NCBI RefSeq assembly: GCF_000300195.1
Contig: NZ_AMQH01000002.1
Location: 186,001-250,000 of the forward strand
DNA length: 64,000 nucleotides
Source: Clostridium tunisiense TJ
GTDB taxonomy: Bacteria > Bacillota > Clostridia > Clostridiales > Clostridiaceae
Reading direction: 5' to 3'
Part shown: positions 17,907-27,575 of the stretch, piece after piece
Position numbering within the stretch: the stretch's first letter is position 1
Layout: each line of letters opens with the position of its first letter
Translations under genes and position numbers: made by a program
Notes under the pieces: model-generated
Databases searched by the model: none
What the model was told of the DNA's origin: nothing
Seen by the model: the letters and a program-made list of their open reading frames with translations, nothing else

Positions 17907-18546
17907 TGTCATATCCCCCTTTTTCTTTAACTATGCCACATTTGAAAATAACTAAGCATCACTAACACCTTGTTTTTGAGAAATTAAAACAGCTAAAAAC
18001 ATTCATAATGTTAGTGTTTTAATTTCCTTCTTAATTTGAAAATCCTCTAGTAGCTTTGCTTTACTAATTATATGCCACATATAATTTAATAACTCCCCAA
18101 AATATGGTTTTTTTACTTATAATAAAAAGTTAACATATTCAGAATTTTAAAACAATACTTTTTGCTATTATATATAATTTTAAAGTTTAATTATAAATAT
18201 TCTTTAAAAATTAGGGATTACCTTCTATACTTTTCGTATTATTTTCTTCCTTACTTCGACTTATTTCACTAAATAACCTATCCTTATATTTAAAGCTTTA
18301 GAATAAGCTTTAAACTTTAGTTTTGTAAACTAGGAAAGTTAAATTCAAGGACTTAATATGAAAAATAAACGGTATATAATTTAATTTCTTTCTTATTTAC
18401 ACTTAAGTTTCAACTTAAAGGCTTTGTGCAAGGCCTTATTTAGATGTCCTAATCCTTTATTACTTTATAGAATGCTTTTTGAGCTTTATAGCAAAAACAG
18501 AGAATAAAACTTAATTTATTCTCTGTTTCACTAATAATTATTTATT
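17907..18546. other. 640-base gap upstream of the aminopeptidase-hutU operon
   Basis: No coding frame was supported. On the minus strand this must hold the operon promoter. A dyad CACTAACA (about 17959-17966) and TGTTAGTG (about 18010-18017) separated by some 44 bases could be an operator or leader stem. AAGGC/GCCTT lies near 18419-18440. The tsaD terminator occupies 18495-18528. Confidence 0.55.
18493..18530 (-). terminator. Terminator of tsaD
   Basis: AAACAGAGAATAAA (18495-18508) pairs exactly with TTTATTCTCTGTTT (18515-18528). The minus-strand transcript continues with U residues. Confidence 0.85.
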
Positions 18547-19569
18547 TTATCGCTGACCTAGTTTTAAATTAGGTGACGCATTTAGGGTTAAATCAGCTAC
18601 TCTTCCCCTTAAATACTCAAAGTATGCTGCACTTCCAATCATAGCAGCATTATCTGTACATAAGACTAGTTCTGGAAATAATACCTTTATACCTTCACTA
18701 TCTCCTCTTTTTGTCATAGCATTCCTCAAATAAGAATTGGCAGCAACTCCGCCAGCTATTGCAATCTTATCAACACCTTTTATTTTGCAAGCTTTTATTG
18801 CATTGTCTACAAGCACATCTACTACAGACTTTTGAAATGATGCAGCAATATCTGCTTTATTATATTCCTCACCCTTCATTTCTAGCTTATTTAGATGATT
18901 AAGTACTGCTGATTTAACTCCACTAAAGGAAAAATCTAGACTTTCTTCATGAAAATTAGCTCTCGGGAATTTAACTGCATTTTCATTTCCCTCTTTAGAA
19001 AGCTTATCAATTTTTGGTCCTCCTGGATACCCAAGTCCTATAGCTCTGGCCACCTTGTCATAGGCTTCTCCTGCAGCGTCATCTCTTGTCTGTCCCATAA
19101 CCTCAAAATTACCATAATCCTTCATATGAACTATGAAAGTGTGACCTCCTGAAACCACTAATGTAACAAAAGGTGGTTCTAATTCCTTATATTGAATAAA
19201 GTTAGCGCTTATATGTCCTTCTATGTGATTAACTCCAATTAGCGGTACCTTTAAAGAATATGCTAAGGCCTTTGCGTATTGTAATCCTACTAGCAAAGCT
19301 CCTACTAGCCCTGGCCCATAGGTTACTGCCACTGCATCAATATCTTTGAAGGTTAAATTAGCTACCTCAAGAGCTTCTTGAACTACTGCACTTACAGCCT
19401 CAATATGTTTTCTTGAAGCTACCTCTGGCACTACTCCCCCAAACTTTTTATGTATATCAATTTGAGAGGAAATAATATTAGATAATACTTCTCTTCCATT
19501 TACCACCACAGAAGCGGCTGTTTCATCACAACTAGATTCTATTGCAAGTATTTTAAATTGTTTTTCCAT
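18547..19569 (-). CDS. tsaD: tRNA N6-adenosine threonylcarbamoyltransferase
   Basis: A 340-residue universal enzyme (TsaD/Kae1/Gcp). It transfers threonylcarbamoyl to A37 of ANN-decoding tRNAs together with TsaB and TsaE. The N-terminal [16 protein letters not shown] and the metal-binding [12 protein letters not shown] with His115 and His119 are diagnostic. VSGGHTF, a GEAYDKVAR segment and [10 protein letters not shown] complete the ASKHA-fold nucleotide site. Length is standard. It stands alone, with its own terminator and a GGGTGAATATAA ribosome binding site. Confidence 0.98.
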   Translation of the reverse strand: MEKQFKILAIESSCDETAASVVVNGREVLSNIISSQIDIHKKFGGVVPEVASRKHIEAVSAVVQEALEVANLTFKDIDAVAVTYGPGLVGALLVGLQYAKALAYSLKVPLIGVNHIEGHISANFIQYKELEPPFVTLVVSGGHTFIVHMKDYGNFEVMGQTRDDAAGEAYDKVARAIGLGYPGGPKIDKLSKEGNENAVKFPRANFHEESLDFSFSGVKSAVLNHLNKLEMKGEEYNKADIAASFQKSVVDVLVDNAIKACKIKGVDKIAIAGGVAANSYLRNAMTKRGDSEGIKVLFPELVLCTDNAAMIGSAAYFEYLRGRVADLTLNASPNLKLGQR

Positions 19570-19817
19570 TTATATTCACCCACTTATATTGCTAAAATTA
19601 TATAGCTTCCATATTAAAGTTTATCTACAAACACAATTTCATATAAATAAAATTATATGCTTTATATTAATTCCTTTTCCTAGGTTTATTATACTTTAAC
19701 ACTTATTATATATCAAACATCCTTAATATTGTCTATAACTTTTATGTTGAAACTTATAATAAGCTTTATGCTTAATTTTACATTTCTAATTAAGAGAATC
19801 ACTTAAAACTATCCCTA

Positions 19818-19846
19818 TTACAAACATAAGTTCCCTGTGGTATAAT
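19818..19846 (+). promoter_or_regulatory. Sigma-A-type promoter of the rusA leader
   Basis: TTACAA (19818-19823), a 17-base spacer, and TATAAT (19841-19846) make a near-consensus promoter. Transcription should start near 19853, leaving about 150 untranslated bases before the rusA ATG at 20006. Confidence 0.75.
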
Positions 19847-19852
19847 AATTTT

Positions 19853-20005
19853 GTAGGTTACTTAATATATAGTATCTTCGTAAGGTGTAACTTACTTTGG
19901 AAAAGCGGTTAGTTTAATCTACCAGCACTCTTTTAGGTGAGTTAAACGAAGTTTCCCTTGGGAAAATATGCATTTCTAACTAAATTCATAAATTAAGGAG
20001 TAATT
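19853..20005 (+). promoter_or_regulatory. Structured 5' leader of the RusA-family gene, class unknown
   Basis: Pairings seen by eye: CTTCGT (about 19876-19881) with ACGAAG (about 19946-19951), and inside it TAACTTAC (about 19888-19895) with GTGAGTTA (about 19937-19944), one G-U pair. A GGTTAG/CTACC mini-stem lies in the loop, and a tight TTTCCC/GGGAAA hairpin follows at about 19952-19965. No terminator and no SD-masking helix was obvious. It matches no riboswitch consensus that I know. Confidence 0.5.
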
Positions 20006-20641
20006 ATGAGTAATACTAATTATGCAAAAGTTGTTGTGAAGGGATCTCCTATTTCAAAGTCCAACTTTAAACTATTCAATATAAACGGAAGAGCGATTCT
20101 CCCTTTCAATTCAGGAAAGTATCATGATAGATATGCTCTTTATGAGGAAGAAATCGCCTATGAATGTAGAATTCAAAACCCTGGATTAGTCCTTAGTGAA
20201 GCTCTTATTGCTGTGCTAAAGGTTTACTATAAAAGCAAAAAAAGACATCCTGATACCAATAATATTACTAAAAGTATTTTTGATGGTGTTGAAAAAAGCG
20301 GGCTTATAGTAAATGATGCTCAAGTTAGAAGGTTAATTATTGAGGAATTTTATGATGAAGAAAACCCTAGATTTGAGCTAGAGCTTTTTGCAGAAAGTAT
20401 CTATAAAATGAATTACTCTATTGTTAAACTGAGTAATCCATTAACTCCAATTGATTATGGTCCACCCCCAAATAGGAAAAGTGAAGGAAGAAATCAAAAG
20501 GCTGACCTTAAATCACCTGTAAGTGATAAGTCAAAACTTACCTGTGAAATATGCAATAAAACTGTATCCAAAGAAAGCTCCATTAGTGCTAACAAAGGAA
20601 AAACTATTTTATGCAAAAACTGCTTTAAAAAATTGTTTTAA
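20006..20641 (+). CDS. RusA-family Holliday-junction resolvase with C-terminal zinc-ribbon-like tail
   Basis: A 211-residue protein. Residues 1-130 fit the RusA endonuclease fold, with HPDTNNITKSIFDG (Asp83, Lys89, Asp93) and IVNDAQV (Asp104) supplying the acidic and basic catalytic pattern. After a proline- and lysine-rich linker (about 145-175), the C-terminus carries two CxxC pairs, CEIC (180-183) and CKNC (203-206), a likely zinc-binding knuckle absent from classic phage RusA. RusA genes are usually in prophages, but no phage genes flank this one. It has its own promoter and long structured leader. AAGGAGTAATT is the ribosome binding site. Confidence 0.85.
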   Translation: MSNTNYAKVVVKGSPISKSNFKLFNINGRAILPFNSGKYHDRYALYEEEIAYECRIQNPGLVLSEALIAVLKVYYKSKKRHPDTNNITKSIFDGVEKSGLIVNDAQVRRLIIEEFYDEENPRFELELFAESIYKMNYSIVKLSNPLTPIDYGPPPNRKSEGRNQKADLKSPVSDKSKLTCEICNKTVSKESSISANKGKTILCKNCFKKLF

Positions 20642-20681
20642 CTTCTTATTTCTATAAAAACTTAAAAACAACCTAAGCTGG

Positions 20682-20704
20682 TGTGTAAATTCAGTGGTGA
20701 AGTT
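20682..20704 (+). repeat. 23-nt motif shared with 28859-28881
   Basis: TGTGTAAATTCAGTGGTGAA and the bases that follow match the other site at about 19 of 23 positions in the same orientation. Possibly the remnant of an insertion-element end. No target duplication was seen. Confidence 0.35.
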
Positions 20705-20714
20705 CTTTCTCCAT

Positions 20715-20760
20715 AAAAAACAAAAACAACCAATTTTTCAATGGTTGTTTTTGTTTTTTA
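20715..20760. terminator. Bidirectional terminator between rusA and the MATE gene
   Basis: An 18-bp perfect stem AAAAAACAAAAACAACCA (20715-20732) with its complement at 20742-20759. The stem supplies U runs on both strands. Confidence 0.9.
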
Positions 20761-20781
20761 TAATAATTTAATTAACTTAAT

Positions 20782-22161
20782 CTATCCAACTGATACTTCT
20801 GTATCTTCTTCTTTATAAATATTTTTTCTTTTGTAAAATAAGATACTAACCATAAATCTGACTACTAAATCTATGCACATTGCTGACCAAATTGCAATAA
20901 CACTTAACTTTAAAACGTAGGTAAAGTAGAAGGCTAATGGAATTCTCACAAGCCAAATACCAATCCCAGCAGAGTACATAGGAACCTTTGTAAAACCAGC
21001 CCCCCTTAGTGCACCGTTTAGGCAAGCCGATATGTTTTGTGGTATCTGTACAAGGCCCATAAGTATTAAGTATTTAGAACCAAGCTCTATTATTGGTTGT
21101 TTATCTGTAAGGAGCCCCATTACAAAGTGTGGTAAAAACAGCAATATAACAGACGAGAACGTAGTTAATATGGTAGATCCAATTAAAATTTCTCTCATAT
21201 ACCTTTTTCCAAGCTTTTTATTTCTAGCTCCTATAGTTTGCCCTGTAAAGGCTGTTGCTGCTACAGCAAATCCCACTGCTGGCATAAATGAAATTGATTC
21301 TGCTTGAAGCCCTTGCTGGTATGAAGCCATGGCTATATCTCCGTACCTTAAAATTAAGGTAGTTAGAATTATAGCTGATACTTGCCAAAATATAGATTCC
21401 AAAGCAGAAGGCATTCCTACTTTATATACTTCTTTAATTTGATGTTTATCTAGCACGAAACTTTCCTTAGATTTGGACCCTGCTAGTACTCCATCTTTAT
21501 TGAACAATACATACAGTCCAACCATTGCACCAACAAATTGAGCAATTACAAGCCCCACAGCAGCTCCCCTAAGTCCTAAGGCTGGTATTCCTAAAAATCC
21601 AAAAATAAAAATTGGACTTACTATTACATTTGTCCCATTCATAATAAACGCAATCTTCATTGGTGTTTTAGCATTTCCCATTCCTTGAAGTACTGCTGCA
21701 ACCACTAACATAATTACCTGAAATGGCAATCCAAAGGCAACTATCTTAATGTATTCATAGGCATTAGCTCTTAGTGTCTCACTAGAGTTTTTATATATAG
21801 TCCCAAGAAAAAAATCTCCATTAAAAAACAAAATCACTGCTAAAATTATAACTAGCATTAAGCATGACAGTAAGGTTTGCATGGCTACATGTTTTATTTT
21901 CTTGTGATCTCTAGCACCATAGGACTGAGCTACAAACACAGACCCTCCCGTTGATATTCCTTTAAAAAGAGCCCAAATAATATTAGTTATCCTATTGCTT
22001 ATCCCTAGTGCAGATATAGCAACCGCATCTAGCCTTCCTATAAAGCCCGCCGCTACAAACCCCGCCATCATCTGAAGTACACTTTCAAAGGTTATAGGAA
22101 GTATCATTGAATAGATCTTTTTCCTAACCTCTTTTTGACTCATCTCCGTTGTTTCTTCCAC
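20782..22161 (-). CDS. MATE family efflux transporter
   Basis: A 459-residue multidrug and toxic compound extrusion protein with about twelve membrane spans in two homologous halves. The first begins KKIYSMILPITFESVLQMMAG, and the second begins KVGMPSALESIFWQVSAI around residue 245. These give the usual MATE signature of a proline- and glutamate-containing first helix in each half. Substrate and coupling ion (Na+ or H+) are not visible. The start is GTG at 22161 with GGGGAT 7 bases before it. It is monocistronic. Confidence 0.94.
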   Translation of the reverse strand: MEETTEMSQKEVRKKIYSMILPITFESVLQMMAGFVAAGFIGRLDAVAISALGISNRITNIIWALFKGISTGGSVFVAQSYGARDHKKIKHVAMQTLLSCLMLVIILAVILFFNGDFFLGTIYKNSSETLRANAYEYIKIVAFGLPFQVIMLVVAAVLQGMGNAKTPMKIAFIMNGTNVIVSPIFIFGFLGIPALGLRGAAVGLVIAQFVGAMVGLYVLFNKDGVLAGSKSKESFVLDKHQIKEVYKVGMPSALESIFWQVSAIILTTLILRYGDIAMASYQQGLQAESISFMPAVGFAVAATAFTGQTIGARNKKLGKRYMREILIGSTILTTFSSVILLFLPHFVMGLLTDKQPIIELGSKYLILMGLVQIPQNISACLNGALRGAGFTKVPMYSAGIGIWLVRIPLAFYFTYVLKLSVIAIWSAMCIDLVVRFMVSILFYKRKNIYKEEDTEVSVG

Positions 22162-22404
22162 AGGTTATCCCCCCACTACAATTAATCCAATATAATTATA
22201 CCATTTTATTTCGAGTGCCGAAACATTTAAAAAAATAAATATTAATTAAATTCAATAAACTTATTTTTTTCTTCTCTATCACCCATAAAAATATACTTAA
22301 TATGAACATATTTTTATGCTCATGCAAATATCATATAAAAAATGCTTATTTTAACATTAACTATTTTTCATAAATATGTTATGTGGGGAGGTTTTTATAA
22401 TTTT

Positions 22405-22992
22405 ATGAAAATATTTAAGAAAATTAAATTATTTTTTTTCTTACTTATAGGTTTAGGTGTAATAATAATTGCAAGTTCTTTTACAATGAAAAAAGATTTG
22501 CAAAAAAAATGTGATTTAGTTACTGAAAAACTCATAACCATATCTGAACTAGCTACTACAAAATATAACTACTCAAATGTGATTTCGATAAATGACAACT
22601 TGAAATATAAGGATTTTATTATACCCTTTACTGAAAAATCCTTTGTTGTAAAATATAATGGCTATGTTACTGCTGGAATTGATTTAAGCCAAGCTAGAAC
22701 ATCTATAGAGAACAATGAACTGTTTATTATTCTCCCTCCTAGCAAAATTCTTAACCATACAGTTAATGAAGATGAAATTTTCATTTTCGATGAAAAGTCT
22801 TCCGTTTTTAATAAACTCCATATTGATGATATGTTAAAGGAAATAATCGCTGAAAAAGGCACTATGGAAAGTAATTTAATTAAAGAAGGCTTCTTAGATA
22901 AGGTTGACGCTGACACTATAAAGTTTCTTAAGGATTTTTTTAAAGAACTAGGCTATGATGAAATAAACATCTCTATTGAAAAATCTAAATAA
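22405..22992 (+). CDS. DUF4230 domain membrane-anchored protein
   Basis: About 195 residues. An N-terminal single membrane segment (LFFFLLIGLGVIIIASSF) anchors an extracytoplasmic DUF4230 domain. Recognisable features are ITISELATTKYNYSNV, the FVVKYNGYVTAGIDLSQAR strand pair, and the C-terminal DADTIKFLKDFFKELGYDEI. Function is unknown. Homologues are common in Firmicutes and Bacteroidetes. I chose the ATG at 22405 although the GGGGAGG at 22384-22390 is rather far (14 bases). An earlier frame start at 22342 would add a non-homologous hydrophobic stretch. Confidence 0.82.
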   Translation: MKIFKKIKLFFFLLIGLGVIIIASSFTMKKDLQKKCDLVTEKLITISELATTKYNYSNVISINDNLKYKDFIIPFTEKSFVVKYNGYVTAGIDLSQARTSIENNELFIILPPSKILNHTVNEDEIFIFDEKSSVFNKLHIDDMLKEIIAEKGTMESNLIKEGFLDKVDADTIKFLKDFFKELGYDEINISIEKSK

Positions 22993-23036
22993 GTAAAGCC
23001 TATATCTTAGGTTAATCCTAAAATATAGGCTTTACT
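22992..23036. terminator. Hairpin terminator between DUF4230 and TPM genes
   Basis: AGTAAAGCCTATAT..TTAGG (22992-23011) pairs with CCTAA..ATATAGGCTTTACT (23017-23036), about 19 pairs. The U tracts on both strands are short, but the position between convergent genes supports the role. Confidence 0.75.
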
Positions 23037-23046
23037 AATTTTATAG

Positions 23047-23883
23047 CTACCAGCTTCCTGAGGAACCTCCTCCACCAGAGGAGCCTCCACCAAAACCGCC
23101 AAAGCCTCCACCTGAACTTCCTCCAGAACCTCCACCGAAGCCTCCAAAACCTCCGCCACCGCCTCTTCCTCTTCCACCAAATATATTGCTCCAAAATATT
23201 AGTTTGAATAAAAAGGTAGTAACTCTTCCTCTATTGAATATTAAATCTAATAAGAATAAACCTAAAAATATTCCTAGTGGAAGTGGATTAGAATTTCCCC
23301 TTGTTGAAGTATTATCTCCCCTACTAGGTAAGGTTATTTTTTGAGATTTATCTAAAGTAGTCCCATATTCCTTTGCTATATAATCACTCATAGTGCTATA
23401 ACTTGCTAAAAGACCTTCACCATAATTTCCACCTTGAAACTTGGGCTTAGCTATTTCTTCCATTATTCTACTGGTTAGCACATCTGGTACAGCACCTTCA
23501 AGCCCCCTTCCTACTTCTACTCTCCACTTTCTATCATTAAGAGCAAGAAGTATTAGTAGCCCATTATCCTTCTCTTTCTGTCCTATTCCCCAGGTCCTAA
23601 ATAACTTTAATGCATATTGTTCTATAGGAGTACTTTTTGTAGTGTTAATAACCACCACCACCGCTTGTGCTCCAGTTTTATCCTCTAGCTCTTTTCCAAT
23701 AGATACAATACCTTCAATCTCACTTTTACTTAAAGTCCCAGTGTAATCATTAACATACTTATAAGGTGTTGGATTTGGAAATCCTTCTGTTGCCTTTGCA
23801 GTAAAAGGTAATACGGCAAATATAAATAATAGAAGAGAAGTTACTATTATTTTTATAGATTTATAATTTTTCATAGTTTTCAT
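23047..23883 (-). CDS. TPM (YgcG-like) domain protein with Gly/Ser-rich tail
   Basis: A 278-residue exported membrane protein. A signal peptide (SLLLFIFAVLPFTAKA) precedes a TPM domain of about 150 residues, with VNDYTGTLSKSEIEGI at its start and GQKEKDNGLLILLALNDRKW in its centre. One membrane span follows (about 200-220). The C-terminal 40 residues are repeats of Gly, Phe and Ser (GGFGGFGGGS type). Its gene starts on the last base of the lemA stop codon (TAATG), so translation is coupled. TPM and LemA proteins frequently occur together. A role in membrane-protein turnover or envelope maintenance has been suggested for the family. Confidence 0.92.
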   Translation of the reverse strand: MKTMKNYKSIKIIVTSLLLFIFAVLPFTAKATEGFPNPTPYKYVNDYTGTLSKSEIEGIVSIGKELEDKTGAQAVVVVINTTKSTPIEQYALKLFRTWGIGQKEKDNGLLILLALNDRKWRVEVGRGLEGAVPDVLTSRIMEEIAKPKFQGGNYGEGLLASYSTMSDYIAKEYGTTLDKSQKITLPSRGDNTSTRGNSNPLPLGIFLGLFLLDLIFNRGRVTTFLFKLIFWSNIFGGRGRGGGGGFGGFGGGSGGSSGGGFGGFGGGSSGGGGSSGSW

Positions 23884-24452
23884 TATTTACTAAAATCTAC
23901 TTTTGGAACTTCTTTAGCCCCTTCAGCAGCTTTGTAAAGTGGTTTTTCTTCAAAGCCAAACATAGAAGCAACTATATTACTTGGAAATCTTCTCCTCTTT
24001 GTGTTATATTCTGTTACTGCAGTATTATAGTCTTGCCTTTTAACTGCTATTCTGTTTTCTGTTCCTTCTAACTCAACAGATAAATCCCTAAAATTTTGGT
24101 TTGATTTTAACTCAGGGTATCTCTCAACCACTACTAAAAGTCTTGAAAGAGCCCCAGATAAACTAGCATCTGCTTCTGCTTGTTCTTTAACATTTTGTGC
24201 TCCTGCAAGCTTTGCTCTGGATTCTGCAACCTGAGTAAAAATTTCTTTTTCTTGAGAAGCATAGCCCTTAACAGTTTCTACAAAGTTTGGAATTAAATCA
24301 GACCTTCTTTGTAAGTCTGTGTCTATATCTGCTTGTGCACTATTTACCCTTAATTCTAGAGCCACCAAACTGTTGTAAGTTCCTACTATTGGAATAGCTA
24401 TTAATGCAATTATTACTATAATAGCAATTAAAACCTTTAGTCCACCTTTCAT
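23883..24452 (-). CDS. lemA: LemA family protein
   Basis: A 189-residue protein with an N-terminal membrane anchor (VLIAIIVIIALIAIPIVGTYN), a short outside tail, and a long helical domain typical of LemA. Conserved parts are RVNSAQADIDTDLQRRSDLI (about 36-55), PNFVETVKGYASQEKE and the C-terminal YNTKRRRFPSNIVASMFGF. Function is unclear. The gene forms a two-gene operon with the TPM protein, sharing one base with it. AAGGAGGAAAAGAT is a strong ribosome binding site. Confidence 0.95.
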   Translation of the reverse strand: MKGGLKVLIAIIVIIALIAIPIVGTYNSLVALELRVNSAQADIDTDLQRRSDLIPNFVETVKGYASQEKEIFTQVAESRAKLAGAQNVKEQAEADASLSGALSRLLVVVERYPELKSNQNFRDLSVELEGTENRIAVKRQDYNTAVTEYNTKRRRFPSNIVASMFGFEEKPLYKAAEGAKEVPKVDFSK

Positions 24453-24665
24453 ATCTTTTCCTCCTTAATAAAATGTTTTTAAACATATCTTCTATAAAGT
24501 TTATTGTTATATTGTTGCATAAAGAACAAATTTTAATCCAAATAATAGATAAATAACTTCGTTTAAAACGGCTTAATAAAAAAGCAATTTATCCTTAACT
24601 TAAGAGATAGTTTACCCATAATAAAGTCACAATATTAAGTTTTGCTGAAAATTTAGGTGTAAAAA

Positions 24666-24713
24666 AACCTTATAATTAAGCCTTTGTTTTATTCGGCTAT
24701 AAATTATAAGGTT
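24666..24713 (-). terminator. Terminator of the CoA-binding protein gene
   Basis: AACCTTATAATT (24666-24677) pairs with AATTATAAGGTT (24702-24713), with an AAGCC/GGCT extension inside. On the minus strand seven U follow. Confidence 0.85.
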
Positions 24714-24724
24714 ATTTCATTTAA

Positions 24725-25102
24725 TTATATTCTACCTAACTCCACGAATAGGCATTGTTCATGCTCTACCTTAAAGCCCATTTCCTTAGCCTTTCTTATA
24801 ACATCCTCATCATAAGATCCCGGCTGAAACCAAAGATTTTCAATTCCTGCTGCTCTAATAGCTTCTAAAGAGTTTATTGCCACCTTAGGATTAACAATTA
24901 TGTTTATTGCTTCAATGCCTTCAGGTAACTCTTCTACAGAGTGATATATTTTCATTCCTTCAATTTCTTCATACTTAGGATTAATACCATATACTGTATA
25001 CCCTTTTTCATCTAGTCTTTTTAAAATTTTATTTCCAAATCTACTTTCATCTGGCGTAGCTCCAAGTAATGCCCAAGTTTTAAAGTTTAACATTTCATTC
25101 AT
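24725..25102 (-). CDS. CoA-binding domain protein (YccU-like)
   Basis: A 125-residue single-domain Rossmann-like protein of the CoA_binding family. It resembles the N-terminal domain of succinyl-CoA synthetase alpha. Typical parts are WALLGATPDESRFGNKILKRL at the nucleotide loop, GYTVYGINPKYEEIEG, and LWFQPGSYDEDVIRKAKEMG near the end. The physiological role is unknown. It stands alone between divergent fbp and its own terminator. GGAGGACACGCT precedes the ATG. Confidence 0.9.
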   Translation of the reverse strand: MNEMLNFKTWALLGATPDESRFGNKILKRLDEKGYTVYGINPKYEEIEGMKIYHSVEELPEGIEAINIIVNPKVAINSLEAIRAAGIENLWFQPGSYDEDVIRKAKEMGFKVEHEQCLFVELGRI

Positions 25103-25337
25103 AGCGTGTCCTCCTTAATCTATTTAGGGTAAAATTAGTTTTCCCAATAAAATTAATTCCATAATATATTTATTACTAATACCTGTCAACAATTCCTTTA
25201 ACCACATTTTTTCATTAGCCAAATATGAGGTTTTGTTATATAATATACTAATGTACACTAATAAGAATTTAGTGTAGCACATATTCGATTATATGATTAA
25301 TTATTAATACTTAAGTAATTTAGAAAAGGGGATTGAC

Positions 25338-27329
25338 ATGAGTAAAATAGATGAGATTGGTGTTGATATGATCGAAAGCGACTTAAGATATCTTAATTTG
25401 CTATCTCAAAAATTTCCAACAATTTCTGATGCTTGTACTGAAATAATTAACTTAGAGGCAATTTTAAACCTTCCAAAGGGTACAGAACACTTTTTAACTG
25501 ACATCCATGGTGAGTATGAAGCCTTTGAACATGTTTTGAAAAATGCTTCAGGTGTTATTAAAAGAAAAGTAAATGATATCTTTGGAAATACTCTAAGAGA
25601 ATCAGAAAAAAAGGATTTATGCACCTTGATATATTATCCTGAACAAAAGCTTGAGTTAACACTTGCAAAAGAAGATGATGTAAATGATTGGTATAGAATA
25701 ACTCTACATCAATTAATTCAAATATGTAGAAATGTTTCTTCAAAATATACTCGTTCAAAGGTAAGGAAAGCCCTACCTAGTGACTTTGCTTATATTATTG
25801 AAGAATTATTACATGAATCTCAAGTTAGACCTAATAAGCATGATTACTTTAATGGAATTATTAATACAATTGTAAGTATTGGAAGAGCTAACGAATTTAT
25901 CATTGCAGTTTGTAATGTAATTCAAAGACTTACTATAGATAGACTTCACATTATTGGAGACATTTATGATAGAGGTCCTGGTGCTCACATAATTATGGAC
26001 ACCATTATGAACTATCATGCAGTAGACATCCAATGGGGAAATCATGATATTCTTTGGATGGGAGCTGCTGCTGGAAATGAGAGTTGTATTGCCAATGTAA
26101 TAAGGATTTGCACTCGTTATGCAAACCTAGAAACTTTAGAAGAAGGCTATGGTATTAACTTGCTGCCTCTTGCTACCTTTGCTATGGATACTTATAATGA
26201 TGATCCTTGCAAATCCTTTAAACCTAAAACTGGTCCTGATGATGTTTATAAGGAAAAAGATTTGAAGTTAATGGCCCAAATGCATAAGGCTATATCTATA
26301 ATTCAGTTTAAACTTGAAAGTGAAATAATTAAAAGACGTCCAGATTTTGGCCTAGATCATAGACAATTGTTAGATAAGATTAACTTTGAAAATGGCACAG
26401 TAATGGTGGAAGGTAAAGAATATCAGTTAAATGATACTAACTTCCCAACAATAGATCCTAAAAACCCATATAAGCTTACTGATGAAGAAAAAGAACTTGT
26501 TACAAAACTAAAATTCTCTTTCTTAAATAGTGAAAAACTTCAAAAACATGTTAGATGTCTATTTTCTAAAGGAAGTTTATATCTTAAATATAACTCAAAT
26601 CTTCTTTACCATGCCTGCATTTCTCTAGATAATAATGGCAACTTTAAAAAAATTAAGCTAATGGGTAAAGAATACAGCGGTAGAGAATACATTGATAGAG
26701 CAGAAAGATTAGCTAGAGAAGCTTACTTTAACAAAGGAAGCCATGCCGCTAAGCAATATGGTCTAGATTATTTATGGTATCTTTGGTGTGGAGCTGACTC
26801 TCCCCTATTTGGTAAGAGCAAGATGGCTACCTTTGAAAGATATTTCATTAGTGAAAAAGAAACTCATAAGGAAATTAAAAATCCATATTATGAACTTAAA
26901 GATAATGAAGAAGTTTGTGATAGGATTTTAAGAGAATTTGGCCTTGACCCTGAAATTTCTCATATAATTAATGGTCACATGCCTGTTAAGACTTTAAAAG
27001 GAGAAAGCCCTATAAAAGCTAATGGTAAGCTTTTGGTTATCGATGGGGGGTTTTCTAAGGCATACCAACCCGAAACCGGTATTGCCGGCTATACCTTAAT
27101 ATATAATTCTTATGGCTTACAACTTGTTCAGCACGAGCCTTTTGAATCTACTCAAAAGGCTATTGAAGAAGGAAAAGATATTTTATCTACTAGCTTCATA
27201 TTAGAACGTACTGCAGATAGAATGAGAATTAGGGATACTGATATAGGTAAAGATTTAATAGGCCAAATTGCAGACCTACAAAATCTTCTTATAGCCTATA
27301 GAAAAGGTATTATTAAAGAATTAAAATAA
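25338..27329 (+). CDS. fbp: Fructose-1,6-bisphosphatase, class III
   Basis: A 663-residue Firmicutes-type (class III) FBPase that hydrolyses fructose 1,6-bisphosphate to fructose 6-phosphate in gluconeogenesis. It is built on a calcineurin-like phosphoesterase core. Metal-site motifs are [31 protein letters not shown] and the late INGHMPVKT. Length matches the class. Its presence fits growth on amino acids, where sugars must be made from C4 and C3 units. It has its own promoter region upstream and a terminator downstream. AAAAGGGGATTGAC is the ribosome binding site. Confidence 0.97.
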   Translation: MSKIDEIGVDMIESDLRYLNLLSQKFPTISDACTEIINLEAILNLPKGTEHFLTDIHGEYEAFEHVLKNASGVIKRKVNDIFGNTLRESEKKDLCTLIYYPEQKLELTLAKEDDVNDWYRITLHQLIQICRNVSSKYTRSKVRKALPSDFAYIIEELLHESQVRPNKHDYFNGIINTIVSIGRANEFIIAVCNVIQRLTIDRLHIIGDIYDRGPGAHIIMDTIMNYHAVDIQWGNHDILWMGAAAGNESCIANVIRICTRYANLETLEEGYGINLLPLATFAMDTYNDDPCKSFKPKTGPDDVYKEKDLKLMAQMHKAISIIQFKLESEIIKRRPDFGLDHRQLLDKINFENGTVMVEGKEYQLNDTNFPTIDPKNPYKLTDEEKELVTKLKFSFLNSEKLQKHVRCLFSKGSLYLKYNSNLLYHACISLDNNGNFKKIKLMGKEYSGREYIDRAERLAREAYFNKGSHAAKQYGLDYLWYLWCGADSPLFGKSKMATFERYFISEKETHKEIKNPYYELKDNEEVCDRILREFGLDPEISHIINGHMPVKTLKGESPIKANGKLLVIDGGFSKAYQPETGIAGYTLIYNSYGLQLVQHEPFESTQKAIEEGKDILSTSFILERTADRMRIRDTDIGKDLIGQIADLQNLLIAYRKGIIKELK

Positions 27330-27381
27330 GTTAACAAGTATAAAGTTTGTCTTTTAAAATTTTCTTTATTTAACTTAATAG

Positions 27382-27420
27382 AAAACCTTCATTTGGATTT
27401 GATGCAAATGAAGGTTTTAA
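27382..27420 (+). terminator. Terminator of fbp
   Basis: AAAACCTTCATTTG (27382-27395) pairs with CAAATGAAGGTTTT (27405-27418). The TTTT lies in the 3' arm of the hairpin. Confidence 0.8.
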
Positions 27421-27442
27421 AAACGGCAATTTTCAAAGAAAT

Positions 27443-27480
27443 AAAAACAGAGAGAAAGGGGGATTTCTCTCTGTTTTTAT
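27443..27480. terminator. Second hairpin terminator, downstream of the HtrA gene
   Basis: AAAAACAGAGAGAAA (27443-27457) pairs with TTTCTCTCTGTTTTT (27464-27478). It could serve fbp (plus) or the HtrA gene (minus). Confidence 0.8.
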
Positions 27481-27575
27481 TTAGAAATTATTATTAACAT
27501 AATTTATTTTGTTAACTATTCCTATTATAGCCACTATATTTAATCTTAAACAATTTACCTTTAAAAATTTTCTAC

